Shown piece after piece: positions 36,401-48,343 of a stretch of 64,000 nt of DNA (its first letter is position 1; every line of letters begins with the position of its first letter). The DNA is taken from the NCBI GenBank assembly GCA_022578605.1, contig MU394059.1, positions 744,001 through 808,000 of the forward strand, read 5' to 3'. This DNA comes from Camillea tinctor (taxonomy: Eukaryota > Ascomycota > Sordariomycetes > Xylariales > Xylariaceae). The position numbers and the translations under genes were made by a program. Below the pieces are notes generated by a model that saw only the letters and a program-made list of their open reading frames with translations, was not told the DNA's origin and did no database searches.

Positions 36401-36980
36401 ATTCTTATTTCATTATAGCCATCATTAAGTATTATATATAACTGGATTTTGTAGATTTTAGTCTCAGTCTTACATTGTGCATTCAAAGATTTATCCTGGA
36501 AGAATACCTGGTCTTAACTGGCCTAGCCGTCGGTCCCTTGTCTGGAACACGTGGGAAGGGAGGCCCAATTGTTGCCTAACGCCTATTCGTAGAAACCCGG
36601 CGCTTTGAACAGCGGACAGGCTTATAAGACTTGATCTGCCCGCTCGAAGTTGAGTACTTGTTCGTAGATTGTTTATGTATTAAATTTCAGATGCGAAGAA
36701 TTAACCGGGATAGAAATTCTTTTATCGTACAAAAGCTATGCTTACAGACCCGATGGGAAACCGTTCCCGAAAAAAAGAGAAATCCATAATGAGATTTTTT
36801 TTAGCGTGGTAAACATTGCGAACGAAATTCTGTAAAATAAAGGCAACCGTTAAGGGCGTAAAGAGAAAAAAGAAAATCCGAGTTTCCCCAGTCAGACCAG
36901 CCGATCCCAAGATACCACCTACCAAGCTACGCCAGCATCTATCCCAATCGCATTCAGAAACATCTCTATCAGCCGAACTT
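33412..36980. other. Gene-free 3.5 kb spacer
   Basis: This is the longest spacer in the window. It holds TAG trinucleotides (33823-33850), T-rich tracts, a 26-base poly-A run (35379-35404), T/TTTTA tracts (35925-35952) and CTCCT repeats (36250-36290). GTACCTAAGTAC is at 36105. A short ATG with a GTAAGG donor (35683-35707) could be a first exon, but I found no following exon. Any non-coding RNA here would not be visible to me. Confidence 0.5.
35379..35404 (+). repeat. Poly-A run
   Basis: Twenty-six consecutive A bases, inside purine-rich sequence. Confidence 0.85.
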
Positions 36981-37931
36981 TCAACTCATGTCCATGTCTA
37001 CCATGATGGCTTCTTGGGGTGTGGCCATCTCAGTAGGCTTAGGTGACTCTGCTGCACACATGACTTCGTGTCCTTCAAAGACAGGAGGACTCATCCTGAG
37101 ATTGGCCAGCATTTGGTCGACATTTCTGCTGACGAGCTGACCTTGCCGTAGGTTTTCGGCAAAGAGGAAGAATCCTTCTGAAGCCTCAACAAGGTAGGAC
37201 TGAAGCCCTTTGCTTTCTAGCTGGATCCGGGCGTTGGTCACAGGAAAGTGGTTCTCAATGTACCGTGCCCAGCCACGAGCAGCCGCCTGGATGTGCTCGT
37301 CTTCGCTGATTCGACGCCATCCTATGCCCAGGTGGAGAGTGAAGTTGTCTACAATCGGTTGGTTGCTGGTGTCGACAGAAATGCCAGATGAAGAGTTGGG
37401 GTCCAAGTCGCGAACTGGGCTGACACGGTTTAGTTGTTGGTCGTTTTGGGGCATTGAGACGGCGTTCATGTCTAGACGTTGAGACTTGCTGCTTCTGAGT
37501 GATGGTCGATCTTGTTGATTGATGGCTCGTGCTTCTTCGTTTCTACGGCGTTCATGGTCCGCAGCCTTCTCTTCGACCCAGGTACCGGACTGGCTACCTG
37601 CATCGGCGACGTATGACGAGGGTGACTTGATAAGCATCATCCCTTCACCATAGATCCAACCGTCTTCGGGCTCTTTGACGGGTTCAATCGTCTCAAGTTT
37701 GGCCTCTTCGACGTCGAGGTTGATGGCAGCCTCGTCCCTGGATCGCTTACGTCCGGCTGTTGAAAAGCTTGGAGCATGAGGCTGGAGCTTTTGTGATGGT
37801 GCACCGAATGACTGAAGTCGGCTGAGGGGAGAGGACTGACGCGGAAAGGAGGCCATGCCGAACGCGCCTTGGTGGGCAGCACTGGGTGGCATGGTGAGTA
37901 CGGGGGAAGAGGTACGCTCGAAAGATGCCAT
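36981..37931 (-). CDS. Conserved-looking fungal protein of unknown function
   Basis: A single exon of 316 residues; I cannot name it. Residues 1-60 are Ser/Pro-rich (MASFERTSSPVLTMPPSAAH), then a basic GRKRSRDEAA segment that could be a nuclear signal. A conserved-looking block follows (EDGWIYGEGMMLIKSPSSYV, then ADAGSQSGTWVEEKAADHER). After a polar linker there is a compact region: DNFTLHLGIGWRRISEDEHI and QAAARGWARYIENHFPVTNA, then FFLFAENLRQGQLV. The C-terminus is acidic and ends VDMDMS. The ATG context is AAAATGGC. No membrane segment or signal peptide is visible. It looks like a nuclear or cytosolic regulatory protein, but that is inference. The 5' side is a long low-complexity leader. 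Confidence 0.75.
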   Translation of the reverse strand: MASFERTSSPVLTMPPSAAHQGAFGMASFPRQSSPLSRLQSFGAPSQKLQPHAPSFSTAGRKRSRDEAAINLDVEEAKLETIEPVKEPEDGWIYGEGMMLIKSPSSYVADAGSQSGTWVEEKAADHERRRNEEARAINQQDRPSLRSSKSQRLDMNAVSMPQNDQQLNRVSPVRDLDPNSSSGISVDTSNQPIVDNFTLHLGIGWRRISEDEHIQAAARGWARYIENHFPVTNARIQLESKGLQSYLVEASEGFFLFAENLRQGQLVSRNVDQMLANLRMSPPVFEGHEVMCAAESPKPTEMATPQEAIMVDMDMS

Positions 37932-38644
37932 TTTTGACCTGTTAGCACTAGATTTCAGGTGAGATACACAACAAATATGGTTAGACGCCTAAACTTCAGG
38001 CTATATGTGACAGTCTCGTGCCGTCGTTTTCGTGGTTTAGGGCAGGACTGGTGATGGGGTCGGTGGATGCCACAAGACAACGATAATGAAGATGGGCCTA
38101 GGCTAATTGATCTAGAAGAAGTGAGTGAGGGGAGAGGTTAGAGAAGAAGAAGTATGAGGTGGGTAGGTTATGGCACCGTGAGGAACGAGGAGGACGAGGC
38201 AGAATTGGCGTGCACGAGGCCGGCAATGGAGGTGAGGAAGTGAGGACGATGGTATAGGGTAATGACGATGCGATGGTGATGATGGATGAATGGGTGTATA
38301 AGCGCGTGTAAGAGGTACGCGACTAGGTAGATAGTTGAGGACGACGAAGAGGTAAGGGAAGAAGGGGATGGGGAGGGATAGGTATTTATGAGAGAGGCAG
38401 TGTGTGGGTATAAGTTAGTAGTAAGAACGAGGACGAGGATGGGATGAAATATATGAGGACGGGAATGCACAGATATGGCTGGATGGGATGGTAGATGGGG
38501 GCAGAGTCGTGTAAGAAATAGGGAAGAGCGAACAAAAGAAGGCAAGCAGCATCAGCAGAGAGGACAGAGGAGGAAGAGAGAGAGAGAGCTTCTGCATGTA
38601 AAGGCAGGGAGAAGGACAAGGATGGGTGTGTAAGTGCGTGGTGG

Positions 38645-38676
<32 letters not shown>

Positions 38677-40236
38677 AAGTGTGTATGTGTGTATTGTAAG
38701 AAAGACGGTAGGGATAGATCGGGAATGGCGCTAGTGCTGGGGGTTTAGCGTAGGCGAGGAAACAGATGGTTCCTGTGAGACAAGAGAGAACGACTTGCGC
38801 TAGAGGAGGAAAAGAAAGAAAGGCGCAAAAAAAAAAAAAAAAGACTGAGAGCCAAGCCAAGCCTGGTCCCGTCACTGTCTGTCTGTCAGTTCTTGTCTTT
38901 TTCTGTCGCAAAAGTAAGGTGTGGGTCAGTATGTACGTCAAAAAGGTTGACGGCACAGACCATCCAAAGAAAGAAAAAGATCTGGCAATCGGGGGGGTGC
39001 AGACCACTCGGCAAGGCGACCAAGGTTTAAGAGCAAGAGGATGCGCAATCGATGCCGTGATTGGCCTAACGTTGCTACGGCTTCTGCTAGGATCACCCCT
39101 TGAGCTTGGCATGTGGAGGGTTAGCTATGACCAGTTTTTATTGGTCAGTGTCCACTTTTCTTTTAAAAGGGTCCCCCCAGCTGTTCCTAGGCCGGAATCG
39201 GAGAAACCCGATAAAACCGTTACTATGGTCAAATATTGGAAAAGGTACTTAGGTACTGCGTATGGGCTTAGAACATGTTGAACTTGTTGCCCACCTAATC
39301 GGGCTAGCATGAACAATTGATATCCATGGGTCATCTGCTCCGCACTCCAGCTCTCCCGCCCGTCCCGTGCAGCGCCAACAGATCAGTGACTTCAACTCAG
39401 TGTACAGTGAAAATGCACAGTCAAGCTTTGAAATCGGCACATGCTTCGGAAAAACTGCCCCCCGATTGCGACATTATATACAGTGTGGATATATAGTAAG
39501 CACTAAACATCCGCACAGGTTGCCGGACGAGACCCATCCAATTCATCATCCTGGTACTTAGGTACTTCTGTGCTATTACTAGAGCAACTGGTCGCCAACC
39601 CGTGGAGAATTATGGAGGACGGAAATCTGCCTGCCTATCGTGATTTGTCCCGTGATGGGCGATGGAGAAAAGAATGGAACCTCTTAACCTTGCCAGCTAT
39701 GGTAGTATGTAGGTAAGCCTTCCTAGGCAATAGTGTTTGTAGGTAAGGACATGAATCATGGCAAGGCTTCTTTTACCTAGGTATGGAGCGAATAGGAATT
39801 TCACCCTGTTGCTGTGACATCGAAATGAAAAAGGAGGATAAAAATTTTTTATTATCGTTCTTTCGGTCTCCGTCATTTCAAAACCGTTTTCATCATAACC
39901 CACCCCTTTGTCGATAAGTATATACCAACACCACCTAATACACGTACCTACTAACTCCCATTGACACGTTAACCCACCCTCTTCCCATCCGTCAGTCCTC
40001 CATTATTAGTCGTCGCCAATATGTGGCAAGCAACTCGGAAAGGAATGGCGTTTTAAGTATACAACCCTCCACGATAGCAATTCTGTCCTATAATTGCCCA
40101 CCTGAACTTTTCTTATTGCGCCAATGCAGATAATCTGCCCATTAAGTCAGAGTTATCGAGCAGGTTATGTGGCCCGTACTAAAATATGCTAACCTAGCTA
40201 AATGATGAGTTTATCATGCATTACCTAGCAGTGTTT
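37932..40236. other. Spacer with microsatellites and TACCTA palindromes
   Basis: This includes the long GA-rich leader of the 316-residue gene (38100-38640), a GT microsatellite and a poly-A run near 38827. GTACTTAGGTAC occurs at 39244 and 39553, and TACCTAGGTA at 39774. Open frames (38552-39112, 38766-39281) are low complexity or unconvincing. Confidence 0.5.
38645..38672 (+). repeat. (GT)n microsatellite
   Basis: About 14 GT units, followed by interrupted GTAT/GTGT sequence. Confidence 0.9.
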
Positions 40237-41256
40237 CTATGTTCCAGTCTCATAACCATGACCTATAGACTGTCTTTGGTCCCCATCTCTAGTCTGGTCC
40301 GAAGAATCGCCCTCGTGAAAGATAGATGCCTCATGGAACAGCGCCGAGTCTTCCGAGTTCTCTATGCCTCCATAAAGACCTCGGAATCCTGGAGTATCGA
40401 GGCCTGAGGGGTTGTGACTGCTATCTTGCCTGGCTCTGCTAGTACTAGACCGATACGTGAGACGCCTCGCTACACGTGGCAGAGGGGCTGTATACGCTCC
40501 ATGGAGGCGGCTTCGATGTCGTGCCTCGGGGAGATTTTGCGGAGTCTGTGGTTGCGACGACGCGGGAAGTGAGTCGTTGTAGATCCTGAGTCGGTTGTTG
40601 TCCACGGTTGTGTGCTCTCCATCATCATCATCATCGTCGTCGTCGTCGTCGTCATCTCTCGTAGGGGGTCCAAACTCTAAAGTTGTATCTTCCATTGGGA
40701 GTTCTTGAGAGCTATGCCGGGGCTGCCTGATAATCGATTCGACAAATCTTGCTGCCGAACTGAAAAGCCGTGCCCTTCCGCTGCCACCTCCGGTCTGATG
40801 CGAGGGCGTTGATTGCGATCCCGATCTCGATCCCGGCCCCGATATAGCCCGGGGTTGGCTAGTTGGAGTGCTTGCACGTGCGGCGCTTTCCAGATTCCTC
40901 AGAGATGATTGCCTTGGAGGAGTAATTGGCGGTTCTTGTGCCGCGTCTTCCTGTGGCGTCTGTGTCCCAATACCGATACTAACCTACATGCCCCATGCGA
41001 TCAGCTTTGACCGAGCTATCGGCAGGTAACGTAGACTTACCGAAGGTAAAGAATTTGCATCCGAGACCACACGTGTTCCCATCGAAAACGGCGGTGGAAG
41101 TGTCATGGGCAGGGAAAGCCAGCTCGGTTGTTCTGGCATTGCAGAGACCGATGAGCTCGAAATTACACTCTGGGAGGAACTCGATTTGTCTTGAGAATTG
41201 ATCTCGCTAGGGTTACTTCGCTGCTTGTGAGGTCGTCGCGGGGGACAAGCCATCAA
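40237..41256 (-). CDS. Unknown protein with poly-Asp tract; possibly 3' part of a longer gene
   Basis: Exons 41256..41041 and 40983..40237 join across a 57-base GTAAGT intron in phase 0, giving 320 residues from MACPPRRPHKQRSNPSEIN. The join keeps the frame open from SDANSLPS into VSIGIGTQTPQEDAAQ and on to ARLFSSAARFVESIIRQPRH. That supports the splice. A run of 12 Asp (40621-40653) follows, then NRLRIYNDSLPASSQPQTP and ARHRSRLHGAYTAPLPR, and an acidic tail. The whole looks disordered and regulatory; no domain is recognised. The frame upstream is open for another 160 codons except for one TAG at 41269-41271. The real gene may therefore begin at 41646 or further upstream. Confidence 0.55.
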
Positions 41257-41268
41257 TTTTGGACTCTC

Positions 41269-41646
41269 CTAAAGGTCCGTCTTGGGAGATGGCTGAGGTA
41301 CCGCCTCGGATTGGGGTTGGTTCAATTCGGCATGGTCTGACTCATGACTTTCCGTGGCTGTCTTGTCCTTGATCACAGTTCGCACTGGAAGCTGTCTGAG
41401 ACCATCCTCTCTAGCAAGGTATTTTCTAAAACGACGATGCCGCTCAAACTCCTTGACCTCAATCATGGTCAAGGAGATGGTAGTTGGCGGTAGACGCAGC
41501 ATTATGTTCCAAAGCATGTGAGTCCCAAGAGGAGGACTGCGGATGCGGTAATCCAAGCCTGGGTGATAAGAGGGGTATATAGAGACATGGTGGTTCAAAG
41601 AACGTGGACGCAGTTTCTGTTCTCTTTCATTATGGAGACGAGACAT
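41269..41646 (-). CDS. Unknown coding segment ending in TAG 12 bases before the next ATG
   Basis: Open from ATG at 41646 (MSRLHNEREQKLRPRSLNHH) to TAG at 41269, 125 codons. The text LDYRIRSPPLGTHMLWNIML, then RLPPTTISLTMIEVKEFERH and RRFRKYLAREDGLRQL, looks like real protein: mixed composition, no repeats, aromatic and charged residues spaced normally. It is in the same frame as the downstream 320-residue model, with only the TAG between them. I see no convincing intron that would remove the TAG; the nearest CTTTAG acceptor has no strong donor or branch point. It could be a separate small gene, the 5' part of one gene with a sequencing error or allele stop, or a decaying gene. Confidence 0.45.
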   Translation of the reverse strand: MSRLHNEREQKLRPRSLNHHVSIYPSYHPGLDYRIRSPPLGTHMLWNIMLRLPPTTISLTMIEVKEFERHRRFRKYLAREDGLRQLPVRTVIKDKTATESHESDHAELNQPQSEAVPQPSPKTDL

Positions 41647-44297
41647 GTAAAGGGGGGGAGGGGGCAAGCCCGTATGGCGTGCTAGAAGGTGCGAGTAAGA
41701 AGGTGACCACTGATTGGAAAGGGAAAACGTGGTGATGATGTAAAAGAGGAGAGCCAAGAATGATACCTATGAGTTCAATAAGAAACATTGAAGTGACTAC
41801 GCGGAATAGGTACCCGTACGTCGAGCAATACGTACGTCAACTCGTAACCTCGCCCACTCACACAACGATCGTGTTCCAATGTGTGTAATTTCTATGTTAG
41901 AGTGCTTCTCCCTACCTTCTTCAAGGCCTGGGTGTAATAGATACACCATATTTCAATATCTAATGTCTAATAAGTGTGGTCCACCTCGGCTCTCACCTTG
42001 TCATTTTCTTTGATGCAAAAAAAGACAAGTACAGTATATGTAGGTTATGTCTTTATAGATAAAGTTGTACAGCGATGTTGTCCAGTACGTTATGTAGTAT
42101 ATCGGAATATAACATAATGTATGTCAATATATCTCACCTAATTACTATGCATTTATGGATATGCCTACAGTATAGTAAGTGCGAGGTATATAGATTCAGC
42201 TATGTACCTTGTGGTAGTTATAAATTTAGCTACACCACGTAGGAGCTAGGCTACTCCATGCCTAATTTGTTCTAGCCAGCGACTCGGATGGGATCGTAAA
42301 AGCATGATTAACCTAGTGACGTTGTGCCTCGTAAGCTGAGGTTGCGCAGGAGATCTTAGCTGTAAAGTACCTGCAAAGTATAAGAGTCGTATTCCTGACA
42401 CCTTTTTCTCCCTTTAAGGTAATTATACGGGTGCATAGCTGCTAACAAATGGGACACCTTGTGTACTTAGTGCAGAGCATCTAAGCATTACATCCTACTT
42501 ATAAGTTAACTACTATACTCTGTAATGTATAGCAGCTCAAGTGTTGTAGTTCATACTGATACATAGCTACATAAGGACTTACCTATAATCATCCTAGGTT
42601 AGTGTAGGTACTAAGTACCTGGCCTTAAAGGGGGAAAGGGAATACGAGTGGAGAGATAGCATTCAGCCCCAATGCACGGATACATAAAGAAGTATATTTA
42701 GAATTTGTTCTCTAATAAGTTAAAAAAGAGAAAAAAAAGCTTTCGATATGGGGAAGAGAGAATCGAAAGGAAGAGAAGAAAAACAATGACATTAGATCAT
42801 TAATAGAGAAAAGATAGGTTCAATATCTAGATTTAGACAATATGATGAGGCTGAGGTTTAGGCGATGTACTATGTAAGTAGGCCACCCTGTTTTGTTAAC
42901 GAAAGTTCCCACTTGTCGATCCATTACTGTACCTACTTACGCCACTGTACACCGCAACAAAGCATTGGAAAAAAAAAGAGATAGTAGGTATGTAGGAATC
43001 TAGTCAAGTCATGTCGTTTATTGTGGTTGTATGTACATAGGTATTTAATGGATAGTTGATAAGCTTTTGGGGGAGCTATGTAGTGTAAGTTACTGAACTA
43101 TATATCTAGGTATGTACATACATAGTACCTAATCGAAGTTACATAGCAATAGTGTAGCGCTACTGAACTTGAAAAAAACTGTTGAATTGAACCCTGAAAA
43201 AAGAAAAGCTTAGGGGATGCTGGGGGGGGATTTGCAGAGCCACTAAACCGGGCTTTTAGTAGCGTAATTATCAGTGTAAAAAAAAAGAACCAATCACCGG
43301 TGGGCAGGGGTCATTTTTCCCTTTCTTCTGCAGTATGTCGTCCGATCTGCCACTCTGCCAGTTCAGGTGCGGATAATTCTAATGTTAGTCTAACAAAACC
43401 GCCCAACTTTACCTAAGGTAAATTAGTATCGACCAAGTACAGCACAGTAGGTACAGTACAGCTGGGGCCAGCATTTGATTCTGATTGATTTCTCGTACTT
43501 CCACTTTCCAGCCCACGTCTTCATCCACGCCCACACCCACGTCTACCACCACATCCACCATCCACCATCCACGTCCACGCCTTACGCCTACGCCTACACC
43601 TACACCTACGACTTTTTTTTTTCTTTCTTTTTGCTGCAGCCATGTATTGAGCCGTATGAGATTTTTACATACTCCCAGACAATAATAACCCTTTTTTTGA
43701 ATTGGGAATTGCGGCAACAGCAGAAGAAAAAGAAAATACCACAGTTCCTCCCTGTCTCTGTCTCTCTCTCCCTACCTCGCTCTGCCTCTCTAGACAACCG
43801 ACGAAGCGCTTTCTGCATACAGTCCACCTCAAATCCTTTCCCGTCCTGTCCTGTCCCGTCCTGATGCACTCGACTGCAGACGCATCGATACGAGAACACA
43901 CCGCACTAGCATCCTCAGTACTGCTAGTGGTCGGGTCCTGTCAGAGGGCACCGCAACCATTGACCTGGAAGCTGTGAACTTTCTCTCCCCCCTCCCCTCC
44001 CCCTTTAGATGCTTGGCGGGAAGGATATCGGGACAACGCCGGTATTGGTATTCGTGATATCCGAACACCCCTCGATGGTTCAGTCCCGCGGACGATCAAC
44101 CACCTCCTCCAGCCCTTCATCATACTAGAATTTCCCGACGTAGAATTGCCCCGACGGCTGTCGAGGACATTTCCCATACTTCGTCTACTCTACGTGTTGT
44201 TCGATCGCGCCATCGTGTGCGAACCACTACTAAGGAGCCCGTGATCCCTGAACCCCCCCTTCCTCTCCCTTCCCCCTTTCTTCTTCTCCCGGCCACC
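41647..44297. other. AT-rich spacer upstream of PDK1-type kinase
   Basis: About 2.6 kb with many TACCTA/TAGGTA-like motifs (42560-43140), poly-A tracts, and CCACGTCCAC-like repeats (43500-43600). CT-rich sequence lies before the kinase start. Frames such as 43475-43864 are translations of these repeats. Confidence 0.5.
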
Positions 44298-46816
44298 ATG
44301 AACAACGACTTGAGTCTATCGAGAGCCCTCGGCGGCCTACGTATAGCAAACCCCGACGATGCTACCCCGAGCCCTCAACAAGACACTTCTACCGACTCGG
44401 ACGCACCAGTTTCTACTACTCAAACCGCTGCCGATGTCCTCTCCGATCCCGATCCACTACCACCAAGATTAAATAGATCGCAGACCGCAGACTTCCCTGC
44501 AAAGAACACCTCTGATTTGCAAACTGACTCCCAAACTCAGATGTCTGCATATGCACAAAATGGGCCGCAAGCTTATACAAATCAGTCTACGCGTCCTGCA
44601 TCTGTCATGTACAACACGACAACGGCGGCTGAGCGTGACCAAGCCGCTAATTCCTACCATCTTCTAAGAACAGATCCCTCTAGAGCCCCGGCATTCAATG
44701 TTCCTAACAAGGCCGACGCCACTAGGTCCGCCCCAGAATATGCACCTTCAGTTCCCTCTCGCGAATCAAGTCATAGAGATCGATCCTATCACCAAAATCG
44801 CCAGGGTCCTCCCGGGGCCGGTGGCGGTCCTTTACCTCCTAGAAAGAGCTCGAAAGGCATGGGCGGAGCCTACGGTTCAGTTCCTGGTGTTCCTGTCGTT
44901 CCCGAACCGCGCGGGTTTGCACCGGACGTTCCCGGGTCGAAGGGGAGCGAGGAATGGAAGGACAGAGGCGCTGCGGTATCAATGCGCAAAGAGGTGGATG
45001 CCAACGGCAAGACGGTTATGAAGCCGGTGAAGAAGGGCGTTCGGGATTTCAACTTCGGTCGGATATTAGGAGAGGGATCGTACAGCACCGTTTATTTCGC
45101 CACGGACCGACAGACGCTCAAAGAATACGCCATCAAAGTCCTCGAGAAGAAGCATATTATCAAGGAACGAAAAATCAAATACGTTAACATTGAAAAGGAC
45201 ACCCTCAATCGTCTGACGGAGCACCCTGGAATTGTACGGCTGTACTACACGTTTCAGGACGAGAACTCCCTATACTATGTCCTGGATCTCTGCAACGGAG
45301 GCGAACTGCTAGGTGTTCTGAAAAAGACGGGCACTTTTGACGTGGAGTGCACAAGGTTCTTTGGGGCTCAGATCCTAGATGCGATCGAGTATATGCACTC
45401 ACGGGGCGTCATACACCGGGACTTGAAACCCGAGAATGTTCTCCTGGACGACCAATTGCATGTCAAAATCACAGATTTTGGAACGGCGAGGTTGTTGAGT
45501 GATCCGCGGGCGCCACAACCCCCTCCAAAAATTGAAGACACCGGTACCAGTTCCAGGGGCAAAGATCAAGACGATAGCCGGGCGGCATCGTTTGTGGGGA
45601 CGGCTGAATATGTCAGTCCCGAGCTTCTTACTAACAAGAACGCTTGTAAAGCGAGTGACCTCTGGGCGTTCGGGTGCATTATATACCAGCTTCTAGCTGG
45701 TCGACCGCCTTTCAAAGCAGGTTCCGAATACCTGACCTTCCAAAAGATTGTCAATCTCGAATATGAATTTCCCGCCGGTTTCCCACCCGCCGCTCGAGAT
45801 TTAGTAGAACGGTGTTTAGTGCTAGACCCTGCCCAGCGACTCACGATCGAACACATTAAAAATCATGAATTTTTCGACGGCCAGCAATTCGGCAAGGTTC
45901 TGTGGAGGGCGAAGGCCCCTCGGTTACGTCCTTACGTTCCTCCAGCTCAGGAACCGAAGATCATTCAATTGAATGGCATGTCCGGTGGTCAGCAGTCTTC
46001 ATCTAGGCCTCATACTGGCGGCAACGGGATCAATGGTAGTTCGCGCACACCAGGGAGGATTATTACTGATATCCCTCCGCCTTCTCAGTTAGACATCGAG
46101 TGGTCTCCAGTCCTGACAAAAACGAACGAGAGGATACTGAGGCTGGGCGATCTGATGGTCTTGTCTGCCCCCATACCGAACAGCCCGTTTAACAAAGGCG
46201 AAGAGGGACACAGGAAGTTTGCCCGTTTCTTCGGTGGCAGCACGACGAAAAAGAGGCAAAGACTTGTTATGGTTACATCAAGTGGGAGGATCGTGCTAGC
46301 CCCGGCAGGGGGCGAGGAGAAGAAGGCAAAGCAAGAGATATCGCTTCTGGCACCCGACTGCTCGTGGAAGACTCAGGTAGATGCTAAGGGGCAGACGGTC
46401 TGGTGTGTCGACTCGGTAGGTTTCCTCTCTTTAGCACTTGCAGATCATTTCATACTGATATATTGTCAATCTAGGGTGGATACCACTACACGTTTGAGGA
46501 TGCCAAAGCGCCGTCATCTCTCGACCCTCCGCGGCCCTCCCCAGAGGATTGGCTTGAATGTTTGCAGCAAGCCAAGGATTTCGCTCTCTCGATGAACCAT
46601 TCGGGGTCATACGCTAGCGACAACGGATTTGGCGAAATGTCATCCTCGATGTCGAGCCCAGCCAGTACTTTCGGTCCCGATGGTTACGGTATTAATGACA
46701 GGTCTCATCGCGGCCATCTAAGTAAAAGCCAAGCAAGCCTCGATGATGCAGCAAGCACAAAACGGAATCGATTCAGCAAACGGCAGTCCAAACAAGGTCT
46801 GGGGTCTGCCTTCTAA
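44298..46816 (+). CDS. PDK1-type AGC protein kinase (Pkh/Ksg1)
   Basis: PDK1 kinases phosphorylate the activation loop of other AGC kinases and couple sphingolipid and nutrient signals to cell-wall integrity and growth. Exons are 44298..46415 and 46475..46816, giving 819 residues. The start at 44298 has an ideal context (CCACCATGA). Residues 1-245 are Ser/Pro-rich. The kinase domain runs about 250-525: LGEGSYSTVYFATDRQ, catalytic HRDLKPENVLL (about 373) and DFGTARLLSD (about 393). A PDK1-typical insert precedes ASFVGTAEYVSPELL, then SDLWAFGCIIYQLLAGRPPF. A PDK1-type PH domain spans about 600 onward (ERILRLGDLMVLSAP, RFFGGSTTKKRQRLVMVTSS). The intron falls inside it and restores GGYHYTFEDAKAPSS. 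The tail is Ser-rich and ends KRQSKQGLGSAF. I leave the symbol open because fungi carry Pkh1/2, PkhA or Ksg1 names. Confidence 0.92.
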
Positions 46817-48343
46817 CCAATATTGACCTAGAATTAATGCTTTGGAAACCTCGTATTATCGCAGTGTTCTAGCTTCACGCACCTAGGGGTCCGGTGCGGC
46901 TAACCGAGCTCCTTTTTCTTTTTCCATATGCGGATGTTCTAGCGAGGCGTCGGCTTCTGGTAGTTTTTTGGTGCTCTTTGGAGAGAAATGTTCCAAATCA
47001 AGAAACAGACCTATATCACATATCATATTATGGGTGTTTTCCCTTGTAGACCTTGTTACCTGCATGCGCGTTGCCTTTGAGCTATGCATTTTTTTTATAT
47101 TACAAAAGAGAAAACGAAAAAATTCTTGTCATCAACATTATCAGTTATCATCGCACCGGGCTCTAGATGGATTAGAGGGGGTTAAAACACACGCAACGGC
47201 TACCTACTTGATCACATTCCCTAATATAAAACTGCGGTATGTTGGCATGGATTCGTTAGGGATGGTAGACAGATGCAGTCGGAAAGGGGGGAGAGGAGAC
47301 AGGCATGTATGTCATCCTCGTACTTGTATTGGAGGTTTTCAATTCCATACATTTGACACGTCAAGGACATTACCCTACTGGGACTACATTACTACGGTGG
47401 TATTAAGTAGAAAAAGTAAAAAAAGAGGGTTGTTCTGTCACAAAAAAAAAGGAAAGGAAGAAAAAGAAAAAAGACTTGATGCTAGATTAGTAGTGTATGT
47501 ACGAATCAGCTAAAAGGGGGGAAGGGGAGGGGGGGGTTCTAGAGAATTGACAACCTTTTTTTTTTCGTGTGATCGATCTTATGGGATTACTTTATGGTTA
47601 CCTGCATAACTGCTGCATATGTATGAAGCAATATATGTAGTAGATATGTACGATGAACAGCTGCTGCCAGATGCCAAGGGCAGATGGCTGAAGCTGAGAG
47701 GTGGGTGTGCGTGCATACCTGATACTACCTACTTCACATAGAAGATACCTAGTATATATACATGTTGTGGAATGACTAGGCTTAGCTGGAGGCTAATAAG
47801 GCTTGCTACTACACTAAAATATTGACCTACAACTGTACATACTAAATAGCTACGGACTAGTACAGTTATAGTTAGCTGGATTTCATGAGCTAATTGACGA
47901 ATTTGACCTAGGTTCATGTTAGTACTTGCTAGTAAGTTAACTACAGTAGGTTAGGAGTGAAGTGCTTATGTACATAATAATTATTGTTACTAACAAGAGT
48001 GACGGGAATTTCCTAGCCTTGGTTTTAGTAAACCAGTTCTTCTCAGCGCGACAAGGTTCAAAGGGAAACGCGATTTCGTGAGAATTCAAAATTTCCTAAA
48101 AATCTTTCTACGAAATAAACCTACCTGGGTCTAACCCCCATCTCCATCTGCGTATTTCCCGATTTCCCCCATCGCATCGGCCGATACACACCCCATCAGG
48201 TTATTTCTTTTCTTATTTTTTCTTTTTATTTTTTCTTTTTATTATTATTTCCCCCAATCCCAACGCGCATCGCGATCGTGGTGGCAACTCAGGCAAAAGA
48301 ACCAACGAGGAAATCCCGTCTCACAAAATAACGCCCAGTCGAG
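46817..48343. other. Spacer between PDK1-type kinase and BAF60-like gene
   Basis: AT-rich, with G-rich and poly-T tracts near 47515-47570 and T/TA tracts at 48195-48250. No coding is supported; the frame 46968-47513 looks random. Confidence 0.5.

Noticed and set aside
38552..39112. 186-codon minus-strand frame with HTHTHT runs
   Set aside because: It reads through the GT microsatellite and the GA-rich leader of the 316-residue gene.
43475..43864. 129-codon frame rich in His, Tyr and Thr
   Set aside because: Translation of CCACGTCCAC/ACCTAC-type repeats and T tracts; no family-like features.
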